A stretch of 64,000 bases of DNA from Bacillus subtilis (GCF_008764245.1 NZ_VTQV01000013.1:1-64000), one strand, 5' to 3'. Shown: positions 26,381 through 34,904, numbered from the stretch's first letter. A program made the numbers and translations. Notes: generated by a model not told the origin, from the letters alone.

Positions 26381-27613
26381 ATGGCTAATTTCCAAAAGAA
26401 TCTAGAGAAATATGCTGCATTAGCTGTCCAGGTGGGGGTTAATGTACAAAAAGGGCAAACTCTCGTGATCAATGCCGCGATTGAAACGGCTGAATTTATT
26501 CGTCTTGTTGTTAAAAAGGCTTATGAGGTAGGAGCGAAAAATGTAGTAGTGAATTGGAATGATGATACAATCTCCAGATTGAAATATGATTTAGCACCTG
26601 ATGAAGCATTCCATGAGTACCCGATGTGGCGGGCAAAAGAGATTGAGGAACTCGCTGAAGAAGGCGCGGCTTTTATGTCTGTTGTATCGTCTAGTCCTGA
26701 TCTTTTAAAAGGAGTCGATTCTTCCAGAATTGCCAATTTCCAAAAGGTGGCAGGGAAAGCACTGGAGAAATATCGCCAATATATCCAGTCGGATAAAGTG
26801 AGTTGGACGGTGATCGCTGCACCTTCGAAAGATTGGGCAGCTAAAGTTTTCCCTGATGCAGCTCCCGATGAGCAAGTTCCCCTGCTTTGGGAGGCTATTT
26901 TTAAGGCAACAAGAGTGGATACAGCAGATCCGGTTGCGGTATGGAAAAAGCATGATGAAACACTTCATGAAAAAGTCAACTATCTCAATCAAAAACATTA
27001 TAAGAAGCTTCATTATAAAGCACCTGGTACAGACTTAACGATCGAGTTGCCTGAAAAACATCTTTGGGCCGGTGCTGGCAGTGTTAATCAAAAAGGCCAT
27101 GAATTTATGGCCAATATGCCGACAGAAGAAGTCTTTACTGTGCCACAAAAAGATGGTGTCAATGGCTATATTTCTAGTACGAAACCACTGAGCTTTGCTG
27201 GAAATATCATTGACGAGTTTACCATCACCTTTGAAAATGGACGTATTGTTGATACAAAGGCAAAAGAAGGCGCTGAAATTTTAAAACAATTAGTGGAAAC
27301 GGATGAAGGATCCCATTATCTTGGAGAAGTAGCCCTTGTCCCCCATAGTTCTCCCATCTCTCAAGTAAATATATTGTTTTATAATACTTTATTTGATGAA
27401 AATGCCTCCAACCATTTAGCGATTGGAAGTGCTTATGCGTTTTGTATCGAAGGCGGGAAAGAAATGTCCCAAGAAGAATTAGCTAAACATGGCCTAAATT
27501 CCAGTATTACGCATGTCGACTTTATGGTGGGATCTGCTGAAATGGATATTGATGGCATTACAGAGGACGGAAAAAGTGAGCCTGTATTCCGTAATGGAGA
27601 ATGGGCCTTTTAA
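26381..27613 (+). CDS. ampS: M29-family metalloaminopeptidase (AmpS/AmpT type)
   Basis: A 410-residue cytosolic aminopeptidase of peptidase family M29, which uses two metal ions. Metal-ligand segments are visible: NMPTEEVFTVPQKDGVNG near residue 246, LGEVALVPHSSPI near 312, NHLAIGSAYAF near 345 and ITHVDFMVGSAEMDIDG near 375. The family trims N-terminal residues from peptides. The gene stands alone with a clear AAGGAG site and its own terminator. Confidence 0.9.
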   Translation: MANFQKNLEKYAALAVQVGVNVQKGQTLVINAAIETAEFIRLVVKKAYEVGAKNVVVNWNDDTISRLKYDLAPDEAFHEYPMWRAKEIEELAEEGAAFMSVVSSSPDLLKGVDSSRIANFQKVAGKALEKYRQYIQSDKVSWTVIAAPSKDWAAKVFPDAAPDEQVPLLWEAIFKATRVDTADPVAVWKKHDETLHEKVNYLNQKHYKKLHYKAPGTDLTIELPEKHLWAGAGSVNQKGHEFMANMPTEEVFTVPQKDGVNGYISSTKPLSFAGNIIDEFTITFENGRIVDTKAKEGAEILKQLVETDEGSHYLGEVALVPHSSPISQVNILFYNTLFDENASNHLAIGSAYAFCIEGGKEMSQEELAKHGLNSSITHVDFMVGSAEMDIDGITEDGKSEPVFRNGEWAF

Positions 27614-27619
27614 TGCTAA

Positions 27620-27646
27620 CTGGCTTCGAGATGAAGCCAGCTTTTT
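27620..27646 (+). terminator. ampS terminator
   Basis: CTGGCTTC and GAAGCCAG form the stem, followed by CTTTTTA. Confidence 0.85.
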
Positions 27647-27678
27647 ATAGTATGATAAAAATTAGAGGTGTATAATAA

Positions 27679-28194
27679 ATGGAACAACCTAAAAAAAAGC
27701 CTATGAAAGAAACACTAACTATTAAAACAAGCCATGTTTTCCCACCCGATGCGAATCATCTAGGGACGTTATTCGGTGGGAAATTGATGGCCTATATCGA
27801 TGATGTGGCCTCCATTGCGGCCATTAAATTGGCTAGAAATCCCGTCGTTACAGCTTCAACAGATTCTGTTGACTTTATTAAACCAATTAAAATTGGAGAT
27901 TCCGTGACTTTAGAAGCGATCGTCACATGGACTGGCCATAGTTCAATGGAAGTATTTGTAAAGGTGATTGCCGAGCAATTACTTACTGGGAAAAAGTCGG
28001 TCGCCGCTTTATCTTTCCTGACTTTTGTCGCTCTTGGAGCAGATGGTAAACCAACGGCGATTCCCGATGTTTATCCAGAAACAGATGAAGAAAAATGGCT
28101 GCATCAAACGGCAAGTCGCAGGGCTGCTCATCGAAAATCAAGAAAACAAGAGAGTAAAGATTTAGTCGCCTTTTTCTCTCACAATTTTATATAA
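27679..28194 (+). CDS. Acyl-CoA thioesterase, hotdog fold (YkhA-like)
   Basis: A 171-residue hotdog-fold hydrolase that splits acyl-CoA into acid and CoA. The family pattern is VFPPDANHLGTLFGGKLMAYIDDVASIAA (residues 20-48), with the catalytic Asp in MAYIDDVA. It continues with STDSVDFIKPIKIGDSV and the C-terminal PETDEEKWLHQTA. It resembles B. subtilis YkhA. The ATG follows GAGGTG. Confidence 0.85.
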   Translation: MEQPKKKPMKETLTIKTSHVFPPDANHLGTLFGGKLMAYIDDVASIAAIKLARNPVVTASTDSVDFIKPIKIGDSVTLEAIVTWTGHSSMEVFVKVIAEQLLTGKKSVAALSFLTFVALGADGKPTAIPDVYPETDEEKWLHQTASRRAAHRKSRKQESKDLVAFFSHNFI

Positions 28195-28201
28195 TTTATA
28201 A

Positions 28202-28378
28202 GAAGCGGAAGCGCCCGTTTAGCGACGTACAAATGGACCATAAGGCCATAAGGATGAACGGCTAATGGCACGCGATGTCCTGGCGGCAGGTTCAAATCGC
28301 GACGTCCTGGCGCTTCACCTGCACTAGTACGTCCTAGTACGTCGCAACGCCGTTTTGACCAACATCCTGTCGCCTTCT
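28202..28378. repeat. Variant copy of the intergenic palindromic repeat
   Basis: Begins AGAAGCGGAAGCGCCCGTTT and AGCGACGTACAAAT and ends CGCCGTTTTGACCAACATCC. The inside contains CGCGATGTCCTGGCG and its inverted forms. It shares its left end with the 7.0- and 24.0-kb copies and its right end with those at 32.7, 34.1 and 46.6 kb. Confidence 0.8.
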
Positions 28379-28606
28379 TTTTGTAACATTTTTACAGCAC
28401 GGTTAAATTTTCTTAACAAAGGAATAGGTAGTTCCCCTTTTTTACTTGAATTCCTTAGGTTTTCTCGTTTCCATTTGTAACATTACAATATTTTCCAATT
28501 TCTCCCACCTGTTTTTCGAGACATTTTTCTTTATACTATATTTGATGAACCTTTATAACTGATTTAGAGATTATATACAAATTTAATAGATAAAGGATGA
28601 ATGGAT

Positions 28607-29614
28607 ATGTTTGGGAATGCGGAAATCGGAATTGACCTTGGGACAGCGAATGTCCTTGTTTATACAAAAGAAAAAGGAATTGTTTTAAATGAACCTTCTG
28701 TTGTGGCTATCAATACACAAACCAAACAAGTATTAGCGGTTGGAACAGAAGCCAAAAGTATGATCGGGAAAACACCGGGAAATATTGTAGCTGTTAGACC
28801 ATTACAAGATGGGGTGATTGCTGACTTCGATATCACCAGTCAATTATTAAAGGCGACTATTAAAAAGGCGGGGAAATCACTTGGTTTTTCCTTAAGAAAG
28901 CCAGATGTTGTAGTTTGTACGCCATCAGGGGCTACTTCTGTTGAACGAAGAGCGATTCAAGATGCGGTTCGAACTTGTGGTGCGAAAAATGTCCATCTGA
29001 TAGAAGAACCTGTGGCAGCCGCAATTGGTGCCGGTCTGCCGGTAGAAGAACCAATTGCCAATGTTATCGTAGATATTGGCGGTGGCACAACGGAAGTAGC
29101 AATTATTTCTTACGGGGGCGTTGTGACTTGCCATACAATTCGTGTTGGTGGAGATCTGTTTGATGAGAGTATCATCCAACATATTCGGAAAAAATATAAT
29201 TTATTAATCGGTGAATTTTCAGCAGAAACAATCAAAATGGAAATTGGCTATGCATTGGTTGATCATGAGGAAAAAAACATGGATATCCGTGGAAGAGATT
29301 TAGTCACTGGGCTTCCTAAAACTGTTAATCTTAGTTCCTATGAAATACAAACAGCTTTAAGAGAATCCTTGTTAAATATTTTAGAAGCGATTCGTGCTAC
29401 ATTGGAAGAATCTCCAGCGGAATTAAGTGGGGACATTGTCGAGAGAGGGATTATATTAACCGGTGGAGGCGCCCTATTGAATGGAATCCAAGAATGGCTT
29501 GGAAAAGAAATCATCGTCCCTGTCCACCTTGCTCCACATCCATTAGAGTCTGTGGCGATCGGTACTGGACAAGCCCTCAAATTCATCCATAAATTAGCAC
29601 CTGCGAAAAAATAA
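28607..29614 (+). CDS. mreBH: MreB-like actin homologue, MreBH type
   Basis: A 335-residue bacterial actin guiding cell-wall synthesis along the cylinder. Nucleotide-binding motifs are [13 protein letters not shown] (phosphate 1), [18 protein letters not shown]-type phosphate 2 and the adenosine motif LTGGGALL. MreBH is chosen over MreB or Mbl because the gene stands alone, away from mreCD and spoIIID, and starts [15 protein letters not shown]. In B. subtilis MreBH works with the hydrolase LytE. The second in-frame ATG (28607) is best spaced from AAAGG. Confidence 0.85.
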   Translation: MFGNAEIGIDLGTANVLVYTKEKGIVLNEPSVVAINTQTKQVLAVGTEAKSMIGKTPGNIVAVRPLQDGVIADFDITSQLLKATIKKAGKSLGFSLRKPDVVVCTPSGATSVERRAIQDAVRTCGAKNVHLIEEPVAAAIGAGLPVEEPIANVIVDIGGGTTEVAIISYGGVVTCHTIRVGGDLFDESIIQHIRKKYNLLIGEFSAETIKMEIGYALVDHEEKNMDIRGRDLVTGLPKTVNLSSYEIQTALRESLLNILEAIRATLEESPAELSGDIVERGIILTGGGALLNGIQEWLGKEIIVPVHLAPHPLESVAIGTGQALKFIHKLAPAKK

Positions 29615-29647
29615 AAGCAAGCTAGAATTGAATGCGGACCTTTGACT

Positions 29648-29773
29648 ACATCGGGAGGGCTCTCATAGAATCACGCCAGTCGCCTGGAAAATCGGGCCGG
29701 CCTCTCGTGGAATCGGGCCGATCGCTTAGGAAATCGGGCCAAACTCTTACGTAATCGGGCCAAACAACAAGAT
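29648..29773. repeat. Six tandem 21-bp units with AATCGGGCC core
   Basis: Six back-to-back units of exactly 21 bases. Units 3-6 all begin AATCGGGCC; units 1 and 2 are diverged (ATCGGGAGG, AATCACGCC). The rest of each unit varies. The array lies between the convergent mreBH and floT genes, before a shared terminator. Confidence 0.85.
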
Positions 29774-29791
29774 TTCATCAATCTCCCTATG

Positions 29792-29827
29792 AAAAACTCT
29801 CAGAAGAATTTCTCCTGAGAGTTTTTA
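29792..29827. terminator. Bidirectional terminator between mreBH and floT
   Basis: AAAAACTCTCAG and CTGAGAGTTTTTA form a stem with A/T runs on both sides. Confidence 0.85.
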
Positions 29828-29830
29828 TGC

Positions 29831-31387
29831 TTATTCGTCTTCATTACCTTCTTGATTTTGATCTTTTTGCTTGCCTGCCCGCATTTCTTGCGTCAGCTCA
29901 TCGATGCTCCCACGAACATTGTTTTTACCAGAAAGGTTCGTTAATAGTTCTTTCACATCGATACCCGCAGATGCTTTTAAAGATTCTTGCATAGTGGACA
30001 TAAGATTTGTCGCATAACCTGTTACTTTATTGGCACCGCTATTGTCCCCATTGGAACCCGTATCCACAACCGTAATTTTATCAATATTGCTAAGTGGTGC
30101 AGACACTTCTTTCGCATATGCAGGTAGCATTTTCAAGACCATATCGAGGATGGCTGCCTGACCATATTGATCGAAAGCTTCGGCCACTTTGCGTTTTGCT
30201 TCCGCTTCGGCGATCCCTTTAAGACGAATAACTTCTGCTTCAGATTCCCCTTGTGCCCGTTGAGCATCGGCTTTCGCTTGACCGTCTAGACGAACACGTT
30301 CTGCATCTGCTTTGGCTGTCGCTTCCACACGGTATTGATGGGCATCCGCTTCAGCCATTTGTTTCATTTTTTCAGCATTGGCAGCCTGTTCAACCGCATA
30401 ACGGTCCGCATCGGCTTTCTTCTTCACTTCTGAATCGTATTGACGCTCCCGACGCAGGATTTCCTTTTCTTCTAATTCAATTTGCTTTTGACGTTCAATA
30501 ATTTTAATTTGCATTTCTTGTTCCGTTACTTCTTGTTTCGAACGAGCTGTTTCCAAATCATACGCTTGGTCGGCACTTGCTCGTGCAATATCTTGTTCAC
30601 GACGATATTCTGCCATCTTCATCTGATTCTCTTTTTCAGCTTCGGCAATTTCAGTTGCCCGTTCTAGTTCAGAGCGTTTTGCATCTTTTGCCGCTTCTGC
30701 ACGTTTAATCCTTGTTTCCTTATCTGCTTCAGCTGTTGCAATGTCTGCATCACGTTTTACTTGCGCAATTCGTGGTTTCCCTAAAGAATCAAGATAACCA
30801 TTTTTATCGCGAACTTCTTTAATTGTGAAAGATACAATGACAAGCCCCATTTTTGCAAGATCTTGAGAGGCAACACGTTGTACTTCCTGAGAGAATTTAT
30901 CACGGTTTTTATAAATCTCCTCAACCGTCATGGAACCCAAGATCGAACGCAAATGTCCCTCCAATACCTCTTTGGCTTCATTTTCACGATCTTCTTTTGT
31001 TTTTCCAAGGAATTGCTCTGCCGCTGTTGCAATTTCACCAATCGATCCACCGATTTTGATAATCGCTGTTCCATCAGCCATCACGGGAACACCTTGTTCT
31101 GTGTATACTTCAGGGGTTGTGACTTCTAGTTTACTAGATAACAAGCTTAAAGGCTCTGCTTGTTGGAACACTGGCAATACAAACGTACCACCACCACGAA
31201 TGATTTTAATCTTATTTCCTGCTTCATCCATGTGTACATTTTTTCCACCTAGATAACTACCAGTCACGATCAGAGCCTCATCTGGCCCAGCTGTACGATA
31301 TTTTGTAACAAATATTCCAAGTAACGCAATTAAGATAAATATCACAATCGCTACGACAATCCAAATTCCCATACTTGCTATATCCAT
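29831..31387 (-). CDS. floT: Flotillin FloT (YuaG-like)
   Basis: A 518-residue SPFH/flotillin scaffold of membrane microdomains. An N-terminal membrane hairpin (VVAIVIFILIALLGIFVTKY) is followed by the SPFH domain (about 35-200) and a long Ala/Glu/Lys-rich coiled coil with many EA repeats (about 220-400). The C-terminus holds LDMVLKMLPAYAKEVSAPLSNIDKITVVD. It is co-transcribed with the NfeD-like gene upstream, as in B. subtilis yuaF-yuaG. The ATG follows AAGGAGG. Confidence 0.92.
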   Translation of the reverse strand: MDIASMGIWIVVAIVIFILIALLGIFVTKYRTAGPDEALIVTGSYLGGKNVHMDEAGNKIKIIRGGGTFVLPVFQQAEPLSLLSSKLEVTTPEVYTEQGVPVMADGTAIIKIGGSIGEIATAAEQFLGKTKEDRENEAKEVLEGHLRSILGSMTVEEIYKNRDKFSQEVQRVASQDLAKMGLVIVSFTIKEVRDKNGYLDSLGKPRIAQVKRDADIATAEADKETRIKRAEAAKDAKRSELERATEIAEAEKENQMKMAEYRREQDIARASADQAYDLETARSKQEVTEQEMQIKIIERQKQIELEEKEILRRERQYDSEVKKKADADRYAVEQAANAEKMKQMAEADAHQYRVEATAKADAERVRLDGQAKADAQRAQGESEAEVIRLKGIAEAEAKRKVAEAFDQYGQAAILDMVLKMLPAYAKEVSAPLSNIDKITVVDTGSNGDNSGANKVTGYATNLMSTMQESLKASAGIDVKELLTNLSGKNNVRGSIDELTQEMRAGKQKDQNQEGNEDE

Positions 31388-31403
31388 GCATGTTCCTCCT
31401 TTT

Positions 31404-31934
31404 TTATTTAAAACTAGGTTTGTAGGGTACTACATACAATACACCATTTTTCACTTCAATCACTAAAACTTCTGCTCCTTCTGAAATGCTCGTATTTTCA
31501 TAACTAGCCGCAGGCTTAGAAATCATCCCACTATAGCTTTCAATCACTACCTCTCCAAAGCCTTCTGTAGGAATGGAAACAATTGTTTTTCCAACTCGCC
31601 CTTCCAAAGACTTTTCTGTATAGCTTAATGACTGTTCAGCTGATTTCAAAGGGACCAAGACAAACACATTGAGGAGCACATCCAAAAGCAACGATATAAA
31701 GGCAGAAATCGCGATAATCAAATAGGAATTTAAGGAGGTAACTTTTTCTAGAATAAAGCCTCCTGCCGAAAAAAAGGTAATAAACGCTAAGATTAGAACA
31801 GGATTTAAAAAGGGACTAACCTCATCGGCTCCTTCTAAGATATCGCCGAAAAATAAATATAAAAGCGTTAATACTCCAGAAACCACAAGCAAAATAAGAT
31901 AAATCGTTTCAATCGGATAACCAAATAATGTCAT
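31404..31934 (-). CDS. NfeD-like membrane protein (YuaF-like)
   Basis: A 176-residue membrane protein with about four hydrophobic segments in residues 1-105 and a C-terminal NfeD beta-barrel (GRVGKTIVSIPTEGFGEVVIES ... GAEVLVIEVKNGVLYVVPY). NfeD proteins accompany flotillins and influence membrane order. It is the first gene of the floT operon behind a sigma-W promoter. Start codons at 31940 and 31934 are both possible; the second is better spaced from AAGAG. Confidence 0.85.
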   Translation of the reverse strand: MTLFGYPIETIYLILLVVSGVLTLLYLFFGDILEGADEVSPFLNPVLILAFITFFSAGGFILEKVTSLNSYLIIAISAFISLLLDVLLNVFVLVPLKSAEQSLSYTEKSLEGRVGKTIVSIPTEGFGEVVIESYSGMISKPAASYENTSISEGAEVLVIEVKNGVLYVVPYKPSFK

Positions 31935-32009
31935 CGTCATCACTCTTTTCAGATTGCTTTAGATGTTAAATTGCTTCTACACCACCTATCTTTATGTTGT
32001 GTAGTAATT

Positions 32010-32038
32010 TATACGGATAGGTACACAGATTGGTTTCA
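32010..32038 (-). promoter_or_regulatory. Sigma-W promoter of the nfeD-floT operon
   Basis: TGAAAC (32033-32038), 17 bases and CGTATA (32010-32015) on the minus strand match the extracytoplasmic sigma-W consensus known upstream of B. subtilis yuaF. A short hairpin (CTACACAAC/GTGGTGTAG) follows in the leader. Confidence 0.85.
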
Positions 32039-32181
32039 ATTTTTTATCATTTTTATTAAAAAAATTTCTTTTACAAATGCCCCCATCAGATATTATGTAA
32101 AAATGAACGTTTCATGCATAAGTAAAGTGAAAGAAGTTGAATAATTTACCTTGTTACCCTTGAAAAATAGACGTCAGCCCC

Positions 32182-32679
32182 CTAACGATTATCCACTTTT
32201 TCAGGATACATATCATGATTGATAAGACGATGCTCTGCCATTTGTTCGTATTTTGTACCTGGTTTTCCATAATTACAATATGGATCAATCGATAATCCGC
32301 CACGTGGAGTGAATTTCCCCCATACTTCTACATAACGTGGATCTAATAATTTGATTAAATCATCCATGATCGTATTGACACAATCTTCATGAAAATCACC
32401 ATGATTGCGAAAACTAAATAAATAGAGTTTCAGAGATTTGCTTTCGACAATCTTTTTATCTGGAATATAACTAATATAAATCGTCGCAAAATCAGGTTGC
32501 CCCGTTTTCGGACACAGTGATGTAAATTCAGGACAGTTAAATTTAACGAAATAATCTCTGTTTGAATGCAGATTATCGATGGGTTCTAACACGTCTGGTG
32601 AGTATTGATCCAAATACTTCGTATGTTGATTTCCTAACAAGGATAAATCCTGTAATGTGTCTTCGTCTCTTCCTGCCAT
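32182..32679 (-). CDS. queF: NADPH-dependent 7-cyano-7-deazaguanine reductase QueF
   Basis: A 165-residue unimodular QueF that reduces preQ0 to preQ1 for queuosine. The catalytic Cys is C56 in [12 protein letters not shown]. The family segment [24 protein letters not shown] follows near residue 95. The C-terminus includes [16 protein letters not shown]. The other queuosine genes (queCDE) are not in the window. The ATG follows AAGGAGG. A preQ1-I riboswitch and terminator lie about 105-190 bases upstream, giving feedback control. Confidence 0.93.
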   Translation of the reverse strand: MAGRDEDTLQDLSLLGNQHTKYLDQYSPDVLEPIDNLHSNRDYFVKFNCPEFTSLCPKTGQPDFATIYISYIPDKKIVESKSLKLYLFSFRNHGDFHEDCVNTIMDDLIKLLDPRYVEVWGKFTPRGGLSIDPYCNYGKPGTKYEQMAEHRLINHDMYPEKVDNR

Positions 32680-32697
32680 AAAAAAACCTCCTTAATA

Positions 32698-32785
32698 TGG
32701 AAAGTGAAAGCGCCCTTTTAGAGGATGAACGGTTAAGAGCGCGCCGTCCTGACGCAACACCGTTCTGACCCACATCCTGTGGGCC
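32698..32785. repeat. Palindromic repeat copy in the queF leader
   Basis: Starts GAAAGTGAAAGCGCCC and ends CACCGTTCTGACCCACATCC, a shortened variant of the family. It lies between the riboswitch terminator and the queF ribosome site, so it must be part of the queF mRNA. Confidence 0.7.
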
Positions 32786-32816
32786 TAAAAAAGCCATATC
32801 GCGATGGATATGGCTT
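32786..32816 (-). terminator. Riboswitch-linked terminator upstream of queF
   Basis: AAGCCATATC and GATATGGCTT (32791-32816) form a ten-pair stem followed by TTTT on the minus strand. It lies 14 bases after the preQ1 aptamer. Confidence 0.85.
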
Positions 32817-32830
32817 GAATTTTGATTCAT

Positions 32831-32870
32831 CCATAGTTTTTTATAGAGGGTTAATCGCTATGAACCTCTT
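32831..32870 (-). ncRNA. PreQ1-I riboswitch aptamer
   Basis: The minus strand reads AGAGGTTCATAGC, then ACCCTCTATAAAAAACTA. This is the class I preQ1 pattern: a P1 stem AGAGG/CCTCT, a C-containing loop, and the A-rich tail forming the pseudoknot. It precedes a terminator and queF, so preQ1 binding should end transcription. Confidence 0.92.
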
Positions 32871-32897
32871 CCCAACGGGCTATTTCATTCCTACCTT

Positions 32898-32926
32898 ATC
32901 TTAAGCTCCCACGTCCCTTTCGTCAA
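32898..32926 (-). promoter_or_regulatory. Sigma-A promoter of the preQ1 riboswitch-queF unit
   Basis: TTGACG (32921-32926), 17 bases and TAAGAT (32898-32903) on the minus strand, just upstream of the aptamer. Confidence 0.65.
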
Positions 32927-33029
32927 TACCATTTTCTAGTATAAAATACTCAAAACCATTTCCAAAATTGTTTACACTTTTTTTTTCAAAAAAACTTCTA
33001 TAAAATAACGATAGAAAGGGTGAAGAAAA

Positions 33030-33599
33030 TTGACATTATTATCAGAGGTACTTGAATACAATCGAAAGTTTACAGAAGAAAAGCTTTATAAAAACTTCTC
33101 TACCACAAAGTTTCCGGATAAGAAAATCGTCATTTTTACTTGTATGGATACGCGTCTAATTGAATTGCTTCATAAAGCGATGAATATGAAGAACGGAGAC
33201 GCAAAGGTTGTAAAGAATGCCGGTGCGATTGTGACACATCCTTTTGGAAGTATTATGAGAAGCCTACTCATTGCTGTGTATGAATTACAAGCAGATGAAG
33301 TTTGTGTCATCGGCCATCATGACTGCGGAATGAGTGCACTAGATTCAAAACAAATGATTCATGATATGAAAGAACGTGGCATTACCCAAGAAACACTCGA
33401 TATTGTAACTCACTCAGGGATCGATTTAGATCAGTGGTTACAAGGTTTTGACAGTGTTGAAGAAAGTGTCACACATAGTGTAGACATGATCCGTAACCAT
33501 CCGCTTATGGTCAAAGATGTTCCAATCCATGGACTTGTGATTGATCCAGAAACTGGAAAATTAGATTTGGTTGTGGATGGTTATGAACATACAAAATAA
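33030..33599 (+). CDS. Beta-class carbonic anhydrase (YtiB-like)
   Basis: A 189-residue zinc enzyme that interconverts carbon dioxide and bicarbonate. The expected zinc ligands are C38 (TCMDTR), H96 and C99 (IGHHDCG), with the Asp-Arg dyad D40/R42. It resembles the short B. subtilis YtiB type. The start codon is TTG at 33030, with AAAGGGTG upstream; no ATG fits near the N-terminus. Confidence 0.87.
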   Translation: MTLLSEVLEYNRKFTEEKLYKNFSTTKFPDKKIVIFTCMDTRLIELLHKAMNMKNGDAKVVKNAGAIVTHPFGSIMRSLLIAVYELQADEVCVIGHHDCGMSALDSKQMIHDMKERGITQETLDIVTHSGIDLDQWLQGFDSVEESVTHSVDMIRNHPLMVKDVPIHGLVIDPETGKLDLVVDGYEHTK

Positions 33600-33614
33600 A
33601 CATGAGGAAAGGTG

Positions 33615-33647
33615 GAAGACAAGACATAATCGTTATGTCTTGCCTTC
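33615..33647. terminator. Hairpin between convergent genes
   Basis: Arms of 15 bases with one mismatch (GAAGACAAGACATAA and TTATGTCTTGCCTTC) lie between carbonic anhydrase and the small minus-strand genes. T-rich tails are weak. Confidence 0.6.
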
Positions 33648-33652
33648 AGTCT

Positions 33653-33805
33653 TTACGAACAATCATGTTGATTCTTTGCTTTATCTTTCTTCTTTTTCTT
33701 TAATTTGTCTGTTGCCTCAGGCAATTCATAGTATTTCGCCGCATTGATATCTCCAAACTCCATGCCAAATTCTTCATTCGTTTTCCGCTCTTTTCTCTTA
33801 TCCAT
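33653..33805 (-). CDS. Small lysine-rich protein, 50 aa
   Basis: Encodes a 50-residue highly charged protein with MDKRKERKTNEEFGMEF at the N-terminus and a tail of six lysines ending in AKNQHDCS. It has no membrane segment. The start overlaps the previous stop (TAATG), so it is coupled to the 53-residue gene. I do not recognise the family with certainty; small charged pairs like this in Bacillaceae are often spore proteins. Confidence 0.65.
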   Translation of the reverse strand: MDKRKERKTNEEFGMEFGDINAAKYYELPEATDKLKKKKKDKAKNQHDCS

Positions 33806-33966
33806 TAGCCTCTCCCCTTCTTCCCGTACTTCGAATTACGATTTGCTCCTTTCATCGGATCCTCTCCGGCCGCAAATTCAGCAGTAAAGTCGGACTCTTC
33901 GATATTTTTAGTTGGCGTTTTCGCATATTTTTCTACAGCATTCTTCGTAGCCTTTCGTTTAACCAT
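33805..33966 (-). CDS. Small basic protein, 53 aa
   Basis: Encodes MVKRKATKNAVEKYAK, then ESDFTAEFAAGEDP, and ends RNSKYGKKGRG. The strong GGGAGG site nine bases before ATG and the coupled second gene argue that it is real. It loosely recalls small acid-soluble spore proteins such as SspO, but I cannot confirm this. Confidence 0.65.
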   Translation of the reverse strand: MVKRKATKNAVEKYAKTPTKNIEESDFTAEFAAGEDPMKGANRNSKYGKKGRG

Positions 33967-34060
33967 GTTTATGAACCTCCCATAGATTTTTCAACCTTAG
34001 CTTCCCCACTAAAAAAACTCCTTACCATTGCCAATTTTTACTATTCGCTAATCACGAACT

Positions 34061-34147
34061 AGTAAGCGCAGGCGCCTGTTTAGCAGCATACAAATTTTAA
34101 AATAAGGATAATCGCTAAGGACGCACCGTTCTGACCAACGTCCTGTT
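34061..34147. repeat. Short copy of the palindromic repeat
   Basis: Begins GTAAGCGCAGGCGCCTGTTT and AGCAGCATACAAATTTT and ends ACCGTTCTGACCAACGTCCTG. Confidence 0.7.
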
Positions 34148-34194
34148 TGGCAAATTCTTAGTGTATGAAATAATGTATTTCCCAAAAAGAAACA

Positions 34195-34236
34195 TAAAAA
34201 AATCACTTCTACTGTATAATTGACAATAGAAGTGAT
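34195..34236 (-). terminator. Terminator of the 47-aa membrane protein gene
   Basis: ATCACTTCTA and TAGAAGTGAT pair across a 15-base loop and are followed by seven T on the minus strand. Confidence 0.75.
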
Positions 34237-34244
34237 GATAGCAA

Positions 34245-34388
34245 TTAATTGGTATGTGGATAATTTTCAGGAACTTCATCCACTTTTGATGAATCATTAG
34301 AATTAAGGGTTTTAGAAATAAAGTAAGATAAGAATGAAGCGGTTAGACCAAGAACAACGACTAGTCCAATTAAAATTCCTAATTGCAT
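34245..34388 (-). CDS. Small single-pass membrane protein, 47 aa
   Basis: Encodes a protein with one N-terminal membrane segment (LGILIGLVVVLGLTASFLSYFI) and a polar tail (DEVPENYPHTN). ATG follows GGGGG by eight bases and a terminator follows the stop, so it is likely a real transcription unit. The family is not recognised. Confidence 0.65.
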   Translation of the reverse strand: MQLGILIGLVVVLGLTASFLSYFISKTLNSNDSSKVDEVPENYPHTN

Positions 34389-34563
34389 TTTGAAATCCCC
34401 CTCTTGTTCATTATAAATAGAAGACTAAGGCATTTTTTACTCTGTAAATTTTTTCGAGTCTCTATTAAAAACCATTTTATCTTTATTATAGAGTATTTAG
34501 GACTTTTATTCAAAGGAACTTTGTATTATAATGGATAAGTCGTAAAAATAGTGGCGAAATTGT

Positions 34564-34636
34564 GGCTCCGTAGCTCAGAGGATAGAGCGTCGGTTTCCTA
34601 AACCGTGCGTCGCAGGTTCGATTCCTGCCGGGGCCG
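34564..34636 (+). tRNA. tRNA-Arg (anticodon CCT)
   Basis: A full cloverleaf. The acceptor stem GGCTCCG pairs with CGGGGCC, the D arm is GCTC/GAGC, and the anticodon loop TTCCTAA gives CCT. The T arm is GCAGG-TTCGATT-CCTGC and the discriminator is G. CCA is not encoded. A terminator follows 15 bases later. Confidence 0.93.
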
Positions 34637-34650
34637 TACCTACAAAATCA

Positions 34651-34694
34651 AAAACAGCAAGGGTTTGAGAGGATTCTCACCCTTGCTGTTTTTG
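34651..34694 (+). terminator. tRNA-Arg terminator
   Basis: AAAACAGCAAGGGT pairs with ACCCTTGCTGTTTTT, with an inner GAGA/TCTC stem. Confidence 0.85.
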
Positions 34695-34733
34695 CTGTGA
34701 TTGACCGGAAATATGAAGCAAGGAGTGTTAAGT

Positions 34734-34819
34734 ATGTTGGACCTGGTATTTTACTAATAATCGCTATTATTGTATTGGTGGTTTTTATAATATTAAAAAT
34801 ATCAAAATCAAAGAAATAA
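34734..34819 (+). pseudogene. Possible frameshifted micro-gene for a small membrane protein
   Basis: AAGGAG lies eight bases before ATG at 34734, but that frame stops after seven codons. One base added after the ATG opens a frame reading GPGILLIIAIIVLVVFI, then KISKSKK and a stop at 34819. The result resembles many very small Bacillus membrane proteins. It may be a one-base mutation or a sequencing error. Confidence 0.35.
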
Positions 34820-34847
34820 AGAGTCCTTTGTCTATACTTTGAATTTA

Positions 34848-34870
34848 GAAAAGCCCCTTACAATAAGGGG
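34848..34870 (-). terminator. Terminator of the Arg/Glu-rich protein gene
   Basis: CCCCTTA and TAAGGGG with loop TTG, followed by GCTTTTC on the minus strand. Confidence 0.7.
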
Positions 34871-34904
34871 ATTAATGATAAGGAGGCGCCTACTGATTTT
34901 ACTA

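Noticed and set aside
28500-28606. Sigma-I promoter before mreBH, as known in B. subtilis
   Set aside because: I looked for an ACCCCC-type -35 and CGAA -10; CCCACC and TCGAG are present but the spacing and bases do not fit well enough to report.
29648-29773. CRISPR-like array
   Set aside because: Units are 21 bp in total, so repeat plus spacer is far too short. No cas genes are present anywhere in the window.
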